This document shows positions 16,020-24,319 of a DNA stretch of 64,000 nucleotides, in pieces. Position 1 is the stretch's first letter. Each line of letters opens with the position of its first letter. A program made the position numbers and the translations under genes. The notes below the pieces were generated by a model. That model did not search any database. It saw nothing but the letters and a program-made list of their open reading frames with translations, and was not told where the DNA came from. The stretch lies in contig NZ_JAUSOO010000105.1 of the NCBI RefSeq assembly GCF_030656115.1, positions 1 to 64,000 of the forward strand. The letters run 5' to 3'. This stretch comes from Hydrogenophaga sp. GTDB lineage: Bacteria > Pseudomonadota > Gammaproteobacteria > Burkholderiales > Burkholderiaceae_C.

Positions 16020-17018
16020 TGTCAATGTCTTCCAGGCGGCAAAGGCCAGCCCGGTGCCGGTCAGCGCCGGTGTGCGGTAGCCCGGCACGTAGTCGACCCA
16101 CTCGACGTCGAGGTCGCGGGCCATCTCGCCCACCACCAGCCAGTTGCGGATTTCCGAGCTGCCGGCCTGCAGCAGTTTGGGGTCGAGCGCGGCCAGGGTG
16201 GCGCTGTCCTTGTTTCGAATCGCGGTGATCACCTGCTGGTCCAGCGCCTCGTCCACCACGAAGTGGCTCAGGCCGCCGGAGGCGATCACGCCCACGCGCA
16301 GGTCCTGCGGCCAGGCCGCGATCAGCTCGCGCAGCGCCGCGCCCAGCGCCACACAGCGGCGCGGTGTGGGCTGGTTGGGCGGGTCGAAGGTGTTGAGAAT
16401 CACCGGAATGACCGGCAGCACCTGTTCTTTGAGCAGGCGGCGGTGGATGAACTGAAAGGCGTGGCCTTCGAACTGGCCGCGCTCCAGGCCGTCCATGGCG
16501 GCGATGTCGAAGTCGCGGTCGCACAGCTGGCGGATCAGCCACTCGGCCAGGTCGCTTTTCACCGGGTAGTCGCGGTCCGCCTCGGGCTCGTGGCGCCACA
16601 TGCGCGCCGACTTGACCCAGCTGTCGCTGGGCGAGGCCGGTTCGCGCGCGGTGTTGCGGATGGTCTCGCCGTAGTAGATGGCAAAGGCGGGGTTGTTGGT
16701 GGTGCGAAACAGCTCGGTCTGGTCGTCGCCCACGATCAGCAGCACGTCGAGCCGGGCGTCGCGGATGCGCTGGCTCAGCTGGTCCATGGCGGCCTCGGCG
16801 GCATCAAAGCGTTCGCTCATTTTCTCGGGCGTGACCATGGCCTCGGTGCCCGCCGGTGCGGCGGCCAGCAGGGCGTCGTAGTCGGTCTTGTTGCCGTGCT
16901 TGTCGTGGTAGTGCACGTTTTTCGGGTCGATGGCGCGGAACCCGTGTTGCCAGTCTTCGCGCTGCGAGACCAGCATGATGCTGTGGGAAGAGCCAAAGGC
17001 GGCTACAAGTTGTGCCAT
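16017..17018 (-). CDS. LigB-type extradiol dioxygenase superfamily protein (class III), altered metal site
   Basis: A 333-residue protein of the catalytic-subunit family of protocatechuate 4,5-dioxygenase and gallate dioxygenase. It keeps His12 (GSSHS), His186 (FEGHAFQF), His252 (GGLSH) and Glu289 (SSEIRNWL), which align with H12, H127, H195 and E242 of LigB as I recall that protein. At the LigB His61 position (YNDH) it has Gln100 (GDDQTELF). No LigA-like small subunit gene is near. NVHYHDKHGNKTDYDALLAA is a further conserved block of this subgroup. Known members open catechol-type rings with non-haem iron. Whether this one does is uncertain because one ligand is missing. It lies 21 bases after the CoA-transferase gene. 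Confidence 0.8.
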   Translation of the reverse strand: MAQLVAAFGSSHSIMLVSQREDWQHGFRAIDPKNVHYHDKHGNKTDYDALLAAAPAGTEAMVTPEKMSERFDAAEAAMDQLSQRIRDARLDVLLIVGDDQTELFRTTNNPAFAIYYGETIRNTAREPASPSDSWVKSARMWRHEPEADRDYPVKSDLAEWLIRQLCDRDFDIAAMDGLERGQFEGHAFQFIHRRLLKEQVLPVIPVILNTFDPPNQPTPRRCVALGAALRELIAAWPQDLRVGVIASGGLSHFVVDEALDQQVITAIRNKDSATLAALDPKLLQAGSSEIRNWLVVGEMARDLDVEWVDYVPGYRTPALTGTGLAFAAWKTLT

Positions 17019-17039
17019 GGGTCAGCCTTTACAAAAATG

Positions 17040-18242
17040 TCAGACAACAAACTGGGCGCGCAGCTCGGCGATGCGCTCGGGGCTGTAACCCAGGCCGCTC
17101 AGGATGGCCTCGGTCTGGTCGCCCTGGTGCGGCGCGGGCTGCAGCGGACCCTCATCGCGCGGGTAGCGCGAAAACTGCATGGGCAGGCCCACCACCTCGA
17201 TGTCACCCAGCTCCGGGTGGTGCATGGGGCGGGCCATGCCCAGGTGCTTCACCTGCGGGTCCGCAAACATGCGGTCGACGGTGTAGATCGGGCCGCAGGG
17301 CACACCGGCCTTGAGCAGGCGCTCGGTCCAGTCGGACGTGGTGCGGGTCTTGAACGCGGCGCCGATGGCGGCGTTCACGCGGGCCCGGTTCTGCACGCGC
17401 TCGGGGTCGGAGCCAAAGCCGGGTTCGTCGATCAGCGGCGCCACATCGAGCGCCACACACAGGCGCTTCCACATGGTCTGGCCAATGGCGGCCAGGTTGA
17501 TGAAGCCGTCGCTGGTGGCGAACACGCCGGTGGGCACGGTCAGCGGGTGCTCGTTGCCGGTGGACTTGGGCACCTTGCGGTCGATCAGCCACTGCGCGGC
17601 CTGGAAGTCGAGCATGGCGATCTGCGATTCGAGCAGCGAGGTCTGCACCCACTGGCCCTCGCCCGACACCTCGCGCTCCAGCAGCGCGGCCATGATGGCC
17701 TGGGCGCAGAAGTGGCCCGAGCACAGGTCGGCGATCGGAATGCCCACGCGCATGGGGCCGTCTTCGGGCCGGCCGGTCAGGCTCATCAGGCCCCCCATGC
17801 CCTGGGCGATGGAGTCGAAGCCGGGCCAGTTGGCGTAGGGGCCGTCCTGGCCGAAGCCCGAGATGCTGGCGTACACCAGCCGGGGGTTGATGGCGCGCAA
17901 TTCGTCGGGGCCGATGCCCAGGCGGTACTTCACATCGGGCCGGTAGTTCTCGATGAACACGTCGGCCGTTTTCACCAGCTCGCGCAGGATGGCCAGCCCC
18001 TCGGGCTCCTTCATGTTGAGGGTCAGGCTTTCCTTGTTGCGGTGCAGGTTCTCGTAGTCGGCGCGGTTGTGGTCGCGCCCGCCGATCATGTCGTCCCCCC
18101 CGGGCGCACCGGGCGGAATCTCCAGCTTGATCACGCGCGCGCCCAGGTCGGCAAAGGTGCGGATGGCGGTGGGGCCGGCGCGCACGCGGGTCGCGTCCAG
18201 GATGGTGAAGCGCGACAGCGGGCCTGTTCTGGGTGAGTTCAT
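17040..18242 (-). CDS. Family III CoA-transferase (CaiB/BaiF)
   Basis: Moves CoA from one acyl thioester to another free acid, forming interlocked dimers in the cytoplasm. 400 residues, normal length. Family blocks are FTILDATRVRAGPTAIRTFADLGARVIKLE, then RNKESLTLNMKEPEG, VFIENYRPDVKYRLGIG, YASISGFGQDGPYANWPGFD and GMGGLMSLTGRPEDGP. ATG 18242 (MNSPRTG) with GGGAG five bases upstream is the start. An in-frame ATG at 18254 also exists. In this operon it may activate the growth substrate or recycle CoA from an intermediate. Confidence 0.9.
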   Translation of the reverse strand: MNSPRTGPLSRFTILDATRVRAGPTAIRTFADLGARVIKLEIPPGAPGGDDMIGGRDHNRADYENLHRNKESLTLNMKEPEGLAILRELVKTADVFIENYRPDVKYRLGIGPDELRAINPRLVYASISGFGQDGPYANWPGFDSIAQGMGGLMSLTGRPEDGPMRVGIPIADLCSGHFCAQAIMAALLEREVSGEGQWVQTSLLESQIAMLDFQAAQWLIDRKVPKSTGNEHPLTVPTGVFATSDGFINLAAIGQTMWKRLCVALDVAPLIDEPGFGSDPERVQNRARVNAAIGAAFKTRTTSDWTERLLKAGVPCGPIYTVDRMFADPQVKHLGMARPMHHPELGDIEVVGLPMQFSRYPRDEGPLQPAPHQGDQTEAILSGLGYSPERIAELRAQFVV

Positions 18243-18294
18243 TCGGGCTCCCATGGGGTCAGTGATGCATAGCGCCTGCAGCGGCGTAGCCGGG

Positions 18295-18383
18295 AGACAC
18301 CGCCGGGCCGGCTTGGCCGGACGGCTGGTGTCGCCCCCTGGAGGGGGGGTGCGGCCACACGCAGTGGGCAAGCGACGGGGGTG
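18295..18383. repeat. Structured intergenic repeat, diverged copy C
   Basis: GACACCGCCGGGCCGGCTTGGCCGG, then GGTGTC and a CCCCCTGG/GGGGGG hairpin. It has the same architecture as copies A and B with a different right half. It sits between the CoA-transferase start and the DUF35 gene stop at 18390. Confidence 0.55.
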
Positions 18384-18389
18384 GTTGTT

Positions 18390-18830
18390 TCATGCGGGGG
18401 TGAACATGGGCACGGCGTGGCCGCCTTCGCTGGGTTTGAAGACCACGCGCACGGCCTGCCCGATAGCCACCTGGGCCGGATCGCAGTCCACCAGGTTGGT
18501 CATCAGCGTCACGCCTTCGGCCAGCGTGACGAAAGCCAGCGTGTAGGCCGCTTCGCCCTTGCCCATGGTGCTGAAGGAATAGACGGTGCCGGTGCCGGCG
18601 GCCTGTTGCCATTCGGTGTCGGCGCTGAGGCAGTGCGGGCAGATGTCGCGCGGGTAGTGGTGCACTTCGCCGCAGGCCTTGCACCGTTTGACCAGCAGAC
18701 GGCCTTCGTCGGCCGCCGTCCAGTACGGCAGCGATTCGGGCAGCACGCGCGGTGCCGGGATCTTGCGCGGGCCGGCGGCGGGCGCGGGCGGGCGGGCAGG
18801 TTTGTCTTGCGGGGTGTTGGGGGTGCTCAT
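18390..18830 (-). CDS. DUF35 / OB-fold acyl-CoA-associated protein with zinc ribbon
   Basis: A 146-residue partner protein of SCP-x/Ltp2-type thiolases. The rubredoxin-like zinc ribbon is CKACGEVHHYPRDICPHC (two Cys pairs), followed by an OB fold (GTGTVYSFSTM, TLAFVTLAEG, VRVVFKPSEGG). Such proteins bind their thiolase or retro-aldolase partner and help CoA-substrate binding. The next gene upstream is exactly such a thiolase, five bases away, supporting a complex. The N-terminus is Pro/Ala-rich and likely disordered. Confidence 0.88.
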   Translation of the reverse strand: MSTPNTPQDKPARPPAPAAGPRKIPAPRVLPESLPYWTAADEGRLLVKRCKACGEVHHYPRDICPHCLSADTEWQQAAGTGTVYSFSTMGKGEAAYTLAFVTLAEGVTLMTNLVDCDPAQVAIGQAVRVVFKPSEGGHAVPMFTPA

Positions 18831-18835
18831 GGTGT

Positions 18836-20053
18836 TCAGATCCTCTCCAGAATCAGGGTGCCGGCGGTGTGGCGCGAGGCCAGTGCACCGCCAATGCCGT
18901 TGGCCAGGGCCAGCCCGCAGTTGGGCACCTGCACGGCAGGGTGGGCTTCGCCGCGCAGCTGGCGCACGGCCTCAATCACCTTGGTGATGCCGCCGCGGTT
19001 GGCCGGGTGGTTGTTGCACAGGCCACCGCCGTCGGTGTTGAAGGGCAGCTTGCCCACGCCCGAGATCAGGTTGCCGTCCATCACGAACCTGCCGCCCTCG
19101 CCTTTTTTGCAAAAGCCCAGGTCTTCGAGCTGCATCAGCACGGTGATGGTGAAGCTGTCGTAGAGCGAGGCGTACTGGATGTCGGCGGGCGTGAGGCCGG
19201 CCTCGGCAAACGCCATCGGGCCGGACCAGGCCGCAGCGGAATACGTGAGGTCCATGCGGCCACCCATGCCGTGCTTGGGCGCTTCCCCGGTGCCGCGCAC
19301 CTTCACCAGTGGGCGGCCGCTCTTGCGCGCCAGTTCGCGGGCAATTTCGGGCCGGGCCACGATCAGGGCGCCGCCGCCGTCGCTCATGACGCAGCAGTCC
19401 AGCCGGTGCAGCGGGTCGCTCACCATCGGCGAGTTCACCACGTCCGCCACCGTGACCACATCGCGCAGCATGGCGTGGGGGTTGTGCTGGGCGTGGTGCG
19501 ACGCCGCCACCTTGATCCAGGCCAGTTGCTCGGACGTGGTGCCGAACTCGAACATGTGGCGCTTGGCCACCGCCGCGTACAGGTTTTGCGTGGCCGGGCC
19601 GTAGGGCAGCTCAAAGGCCAGCTCCGGCGCGTCGGGGTCGGGCGGGCGCAAGGCCAGCGGCGACTTGCCGCCCTTGCCTTCTTTCGCCGCCGCCTGGGCC
19701 GCCGCCATCTGGGCGCGCGGGCGCCCTGCCAGGGTGATCAGCGCCACGTTGCAGCGGCCCGCCGCAATGGCCTCGGCGGCGTGCGCCACATGCAGGATGG
19801 GCGCGGAGCCGCCGCATTCGGTCGAGTCCACATGGCGCAGCTTCAGGCCCAGGTACTCGGCCACGGTGGTGGTGCCCAGGCCGGGTGCATCGCCGGCGCA
19901 GAAGTAGCCGTCGATGTCGCTTTTGGACAGGCCGGCGTCCTCCAGCGCGCCCTTGGCCACGTCGGCGTGCAGGCGCACCACGGACAGGTCGTCCGCCTTG
20001 CGCGTGGGGTGTTCGTAGGCGCCAACGATGTAGGCGGAACCGTTCAGACTCAT
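18836..20053 (-). CDS. SCP-x-type thiolase / acetyl-CoA acetyltransferase family protein
   Basis: Thiolase-fold enzyme of 405 residues. Cys80 in VDSTECGGSAPILHVA occupies the nucleophile position; the catalytic His is seen in GGGLCNNHPANRGG. The C-terminal Cys-x-His-x-G motif appears only as NCGLALANGIGG. Together with the adjacent DUF35 gene it resembles thiolase/DUF35 pairs of side-chain degradation, where some members do thiolysis and others (Ltp2) retro-aldol cleavage. The retained Cys argues for thiolysis. Start ATG 20053 (MSLNGSAY) with GGAAG upstream. Confidence 0.85.
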   Translation of the reverse strand: MSLNGSAYIVGAYEHPTRKADDLSVVRLHADVAKGALEDAGLSKSDIDGYFCAGDAPGLGTTTVAEYLGLKLRHVDSTECGGSAPILHVAHAAEAIAAGRCNVALITLAGRPRAQMAAAQAAAKEGKGGKSPLALRPPDPDAPELAFELPYGPATQNLYAAVAKRHMFEFGTTSEQLAWIKVAASHHAQHNPHAMLRDVVTVADVVNSPMVSDPLHRLDCCVMSDGGGALIVARPEIARELARKSGRPLVKVRGTGEAPKHGMGGRMDLTYSAAAWSGPMAFAEAGLTPADIQYASLYDSFTITVLMQLEDLGFCKKGEGGRFVMDGNLISGVGKLPFNTDGGGLCNNHPANRGGITKVIEAVRQLRGEAHPAVQVPNCGLALANGIGGALASRHTAGTLILERI

Positions 20054-20114
20054 GGTGACTTCCGTGGGAGTAGGTGGGCTGTGGCCGGTCACACCGTGAC
20101 CGGCATGGGAGCGT

Positions 20115-21095
20115 TTACTGGGCGGGCGTGAAGCCGGTGGCCTTGATGACCGGGCCCCAATAGGCCAGCTCTTTGCGCTGCAGGCGGTCCATCTCTTCGG
20201 CCGGGCGGAAGTCCGGGTTCAGGGTGGCTTTGTTGGCCAGGATCTCGCGCACCTCGGGCAGCGCCAGCGCGTATTTCAGCGCGTTTTGCACCTGGACCAG
20301 CTTGGCCTTGGGCGTGTTGGCCGGGGCCCACATGCCGGTCCAGGCGTCACCGGTGTCGATGTTGATGCCCTGCTCCTTGAACGTGGGCACGTCGGGCAGC
20401 ATGGGCGAACGCTGGGCACCAAACACACCCACCACGCGCACCTTGCCGCTCTTCTGGTGCGGAAGAATGTCGCCCGCCGTCATGACGCCGGCCGGCACCT
20501 GGCCACCCAGCAAATCGGTCACCAGCGGGCCATTGCCCCGGTAGGGAATGGCCAGCAGCTCCACGCCAATGGCCTTGCCCAGTTGAATGCCGCTGAAATG
20601 GGTGTGCCCGCCGGCACCGGCCGTGCCGAAGCTGCTGTCCTTGGCGTTGGCCTTGACCCAGGCCACGTACTCTTTGGCCGTTTTCACACCGGTGTGCTGG
20701 CCCACCGCCAGCGCCAGCGGGTAAGACACCACCACGCCCACCGGCGCGAAGTCTTTGAGCATGTTGTACTTCAGCACCTCGGGCGGGTACAGCAAGGTCT
20801 GAAACACCGGCGTGGCGTTGGGCGCAATCATGTAGGTCAGGCCATCGGGTGCGCTGGACTTGAGCGTCTGCGCGGCCAGCCGGCCACCCGCGCCCGCCTT
20901 GTTCTCAATGACGATGGCCTGCTTGAGCACCACCGCCATTTTTTCAGCCAGCACGCGCGCCACGGTGTCGGTGGAGCCCCCGGGCGGAAAACCCACCAGA
21001 AACTTGATGGGCTGGCTCGACTGGGCCGCGGCGCTCAGGCTGACGCCCAAGGCCACACAAGCGAGTGCTGAACGAAAGAAGGGGGCAATTTGCAT
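20115..21095 (-). CDS. Bug-family (TctC) periplasmic solute-binding protein 1
   Basis: Periplasmic binding protein of 326 residues with a Sec signal peptide (MQIAPFFRSALACVALGVSLSAAAQ). Typical Bug motifs follow: IKFLVGFPPGGSTDTVARVLAEKM, VIENKAGAGGRLAAQ, MIAPNATPVFQTL, YRGNGPLVTDLLGGQVPAG, and DAWTGMWAPANTPKA. These bind carboxylates, often aromatic acids or amides. No TctA/TctB membrane genes lie nearby. It sits between the ALDH and thiolase genes of the catabolic operon, which suggests the bound ligand is the pathway substrate or inducer. Confidence 0.92.
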   Translation of the reverse strand: MQIAPFFRSALACVALGVSLSAAAQSSQPIKFLVGFPPGGSTDTVARVLAEKMAVVLKQAIVIENKAGAGGRLAAQTLKSSAPDGLTYMIAPNATPVFQTLLYPPEVLKYNMLKDFAPVGVVVSYPLALAVGQHTGVKTAKEYVAWVKANAKDSSFGTAGAGGHTHFSGIQLGKAIGVELLAIPYRGNGPLVTDLLGGQVPAGVMTAGDILPHQKSGKVRVVGVFGAQRSPMLPDVPTFKEQGINIDTGDAWTGMWAPANTPKAKLVQVQNALKYALALPEVREILANKATLNPDFRPAEEMDRLQRKELAYWGPVIKATGFTPAQ

Positions 21096-21173
21096 GGTGT
21101 TTTGTCTCCAGAAAACAGATAACGCTAAGAAAAAAAGAACAAGAAAAAAGCAAGGTCGCAGCGGGGTTGGCCG

Positions 21174-22637
21174 TCAGTTCAGGTCGATGGCGACCGACTT
21201 GAGTTCGGTGTAGGCCTCCACGCCCTCGCGGCCGTTTTCACGGCCCCAGCCCGACTGCTTGTAGCCGCCAAAGGGCATGGCAAAGTCCAGCGCGGCGGCG
21301 GCGTTGACCCGCACGTTGCCGGCTTTGAGGCGCCGCACCATCTGGTGGGCGGTGCGCAGGTCGCGCGTCCAGATGCTGGACGAGAGACCAAAGTCGGTGT
21401 CATTGCCGCGCGCGGCGAGTTGCTCCAGGCTGTCGTCGTCGAACTGCTGCACGCACAGCACCGGGCCAAAAATCTCTTCGCGCACCACCCGCATGGCGGG
21501 CGTGGTGTTCACCAGCACGGTGGGCTGGATGAAATAACCGGCGCCGTCGAGGGCCTCGCCCCCGGCCACCACCTCGGCACCCTCGGCGCGGCCGCTGGCC
21601 ACATAGGCCATGACGCGCTCGCGCTGGCGGGCCGAAATCACCGGGCCGATCTCGGCGTCGGCCACCAGGCCGGGCGCCACGCGCAGCTGGCGGGCGCGCT
21701 GGGCCACACCCTCGACCACACGCTCGGCCACGCTGCGGTGCACGAACAGCCGCGAGCCGGCGGCACACACCTGGCCGGTGTTGCTGAAGATGCCGCGCGC
21801 GGCGGCGTCGATGGCGCGGTCCAGATCGGCGTCGGGAAAGATGAACACCGGCGACTTGCCGCCCAGCTCCAGCGCCACGCGCTTGAGGTTGCCGGCCGCG
21901 CTGGCCAGAATGGCCTTGCCCACGGCGGTGGAGCCGGTGAACGAGACCTTGTCCACGCCCGGGTGCGCCACCAGCGCCTGCCCGGCTTCGGTGCCCAGGC
22001 CGGTGACGATGTTCACCACCCCGGGCGGGAAGCCCACCGCCACCATGAGCTCGCCCAGGCGCAGCGCGGTCAGCGGCGTGAGCTCGGCGGGCTTGAGCAC
22101 CACCGTGCAACCGGCGGCCAGCGCGGGCGCGATCTTGCTCACCGCCATGGCCAGCGGCACGTTCCACGGCACGATCAGGCCCACCACGCCCACCGGCTCG
22201 CGCAGGGTGTAGGCGTGCCAGTCGCCGGGCAGCGAGACCGCGCGGGTTTCGCCGTTGAGCTTGGTGGCCCAGCCGGCGTTGTAGCGCAGGCATTCGGCGG
22301 CGTGGCCCACGTCGAACAGGCGGGCCACCTTGAGTGGCTTGCCCGTGTTCAGGGTTTCCAGCAGGGCGAGCTCGTCGCCGTGCTGCTCCAGCGCGTCGGC
22401 CAGCTTGAGCAGCAGGCGGGTGCGCTCGGCCGGGCGCACGCGGGCCCACGGGCCGGCTTCGAGCGCGCGGCGCGCGGCCTGCACCGCCTGGTCGATCTCG
22501 GCCGCGCCGCCCAGGGCTTCCTGCGCCAGCACCTCGCCGGTGGACGGGTTGATCACGTCCATGCTCGCGCCCGAGGCGCAGCCCACCCACTGCCCGTCGA
22601 TCAACAGGCGCAGGGGTTGCTGGAGCAAGGGTGGCAT
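21174..22637 (-). CDS. Aldehyde dehydrogenase (NAD(P)-dependent)
   Basis: ALDH-superfamily enzyme that oxidises an aldehyde to a carboxylate. About 487 residues. Catalytic Cys in FSNTGQVCAAGSRLF, general base Glu in VALELGGKSP, the oxyanion Asn in PWNVPLAM, cofactor motif FTGSTAVGKAI and EEIFGPVLCVQ are all intact. The start is ATG 22637 (MPPLLQQP); a GTG at 22658 is also possible and would leave an 11-base gap to the GMC gene. It probably follows the GMC alcohol oxidoreductase directly in the pathway (alcohol to aldehyde to acid). Confidence 0.92.
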   Translation of the reverse strand: MPPLLQQPLRLLIDGQWVGCASGASMDVINPSTGEVLAQEALGGAAEIDQAVQAARRALEAGPWARVRPAERTRLLLKLADALEQHGDELALLETLNTGKPLKVARLFDVGHAAECLRYNAGWATKLNGETRAVSLPGDWHAYTLREPVGVVGLIVPWNVPLAMAVSKIAPALAAGCTVVLKPAELTPLTALRLGELMVAVGFPPGVVNIVTGLGTEAGQALVAHPGVDKVSFTGSTAVGKAILASAAGNLKRVALELGGKSPVFIFPDADLDRAIDAAARGIFSNTGQVCAAGSRLFVHRSVAERVVEGVAQRARQLRVAPGLVADAEIGPVISARQRERVMAYVASGRAEGAEVVAGGEALDGAGYFIQPTVLVNTTPAMRVVREEIFGPVLCVQQFDDDSLEQLAARGNDTDFGLSSSIWTRDLRTAHQMVRRLKAGNVRVNAAAALDFAMPFGGYKQSGWGRENGREGVEAYTELKSVAIDLN

Positions 22638-22669
22638 CGCGGTGTGGGGGGTGTTCACGGGCGGGGCTT

Positions 22670-24295
22670 TCAGAGAGAGGGAGCAGGGGGAAGGCTGCGG
22701 CCGAGGATCATGTCGGCCGCCTTCTCGGCAATCATCACGGTGGCCGCGTTGGTGTTGCCGCCCGGAATGGTGGGCATGATGGACGCGTCCACCACGCGCA
22801 GACCCGCCACGCCGCGCACGCGCAGCTGCGGGTCCACCACGGCGTCGGGGCCCACGCCCATGGCACAGGTGCCCACCGGGTGGTGGGTGATGCCGCCGAA
22901 CTCGCGGATCGCCTGCGCCAGTTCGGTGTCGCTGTTCAGGTGGGCACCCGGAATGGTTTCGGCGTCGATCAGTTCGGCCTGTGGGCTCTGGGCGTAAATC
23001 TGGCGCGCCGCGCGCAGGCCTGCGCGCATCGACTCGACATCTTCCGGCGCGGAAAACAGGTTCAACGCAATCTTCGGTGCGTCGCTGGGGTTGGCCGAAC
23101 GCAGGCTCACGCGGCCCCGGCTTTTCGCGTGCAGCTGGCACACCGTGATGTAAAAGCTGTGTTCCTTGGGCTTGACCAGGCCCGGGAACCACAGACCGGC
23201 GTCAAAGCGCACCGGGTTGCACAGCAGCTGGATGTCGGGGCGGTCCAGCTCGGGGCGGGTCTTGAGCAGCACCGTGCCGCTGCAGATCTGGGTCGCAAAC
23301 GCGCCTTTGCCAAACAACGCCCACTTCAGCACCGAAACAATGGCCTTGTCCAGGCGCAGCTGGTTCGTGAAGGTCACCGGGGCGCTGGCGCGGTACATCA
23401 GCATCATGCGCGGGTGCTCCACCAGGTTGCCACCCACGCCGGGCAGGTCAACCACCACGGAAATACCCAGGCTCTTGAGGTGCGCGGCCGGTCCGATGCC
23501 CGAGAGCATGAGCAGCTGCGGCGAGTTGTAGGCGCCCCCGCTGAGCACCACCTCGCAGCGCGCATGGGCCTGCACCAACTGGCCGTTGCGGGTGTATTCG
23601 ACACCCACAGCCCGGCCGTTGTCCATCAGCACGCGGGTGGCCACCGCGCGGGTGTGCACCCGCAGGTTGGCGCGGTCGCGCACCGGGTGCAGGTAGGCGC
23701 GGGCGCTGCTGCTGCGCCGGCCCCGCGCGTCAATGGCCACGTCCCCGCGCGCAATGCCTTCGTTGTGCTCGCCGTCGTAGTCGTCGGTCACGGCGTGCCC
23801 GGCCCGCACGGCCGCCGCGCGCAGCGGCTCGTCGAGCAGCTCGCGGGTGTCGATGTGGCGGATCTGCAGCGGGCCCTGGCCACCATGGAAAGGGCCGGCG
23901 CCGCGCCAGTTGCTCTCGGAGCGCAGAAAGTAAGGCAACACGTCCTGGTAACCCCAGCCGGTGCAACCGAGGTCGCGCCACTCGTCAAAGTCGAGCCGGT
24001 GGCCCCGGATGTGGAACATGCCGTTGATGGAAGAAGAGCCGCCCAGCAGCCGCCCACGGGGGATGGGCAAGCGGCGTCCGTTCAGGTGCGGCTCGGGCTC
24101 GCTTTCGTAGCCCCAGGTGAGCGAGCGGCGTTGCAGCGCCTTCATGAAACCCACCGGCATGCGCACCAGCGGGTGGCGGTCTTCCCCGCCGGCTTCCAGC
24201 AGCAGCACCGTCTTCTGGCCGTCCGCACTGAGGCGGTTGGCCAGCACGCAGCCCGCCGAACCGGCGCCCACCACGATGTAATCCACTTCTTCCAT
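22670..24295 (-). CDS. GMC-family FAD-dependent alcohol oxidoreductase
   Basis: Choline-dehydrogenase-like flavoprotein of 541 residues. ADP-binding motif VVGAGSAGCVLANRLS, GMC signature 1 region GRLLGGSSSINGM, signature 2 LSGGAYNSPQLLMLSGIGPA, and the catalytic His pair region GGITHHPVGTCAMG with PGGNTNAATVMIAEKAA are present. It oxidises a primary alcohol to an aldehyde using FAD and an electron acceptor. No signal peptide is visible. The gene lies 24 bases after a Bug receptor gene and before ALDH, consistent with oxidation of a hydroxymethyl or alkyl alcohol. Confidence 0.9.
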   Translation of the reverse strand: MEEVDYIVVGAGSAGCVLANRLSADGQKTVLLLEAGGEDRHPLVRMPVGFMKALQRRSLTWGYESEPEPHLNGRRLPIPRGRLLGGSSSINGMFHIRGHRLDFDEWRDLGCTGWGYQDVLPYFLRSESNWRGAGPFHGGQGPLQIRHIDTRELLDEPLRAAAVRAGHAVTDDYDGEHNEGIARGDVAIDARGRRSSSARAYLHPVRDRANLRVHTRAVATRVLMDNGRAVGVEYTRNGQLVQAHARCEVVLSGGAYNSPQLLMLSGIGPAAHLKSLGISVVVDLPGVGGNLVEHPRMMLMYRASAPVTFTNQLRLDKAIVSVLKWALFGKGAFATQICSGTVLLKTRPELDRPDIQLLCNPVRFDAGLWFPGLVKPKEHSFYITVCQLHAKSRGRVSLRSANPSDAPKIALNLFSAPEDVESMRAGLRAARQIYAQSPQAELIDAETIPGAHLNSDTELAQAIREFGGITHHPVGTCAMGVGPDAVVDPQLRVRGVAGLRVVDASIMPTIPGGNTNAATVMIAEKAADMILGRSLPPAPSL

Positions 24296-24319
24296 ACGTG
24301 TTGCCTGTTCGCGCTGCGC

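Noticed and set aside
16263-18236. A 657-codon plus-strand frame
   Set aside because: Antisense to the CoA-transferase and LigB-type genes; low-complexity Gly/His/Ala-rich translation.
20089-20331. Short minus-strand frame near the Bug gene
   Set aside because: Alternative frame of the Bug coding region without a signal or domain.
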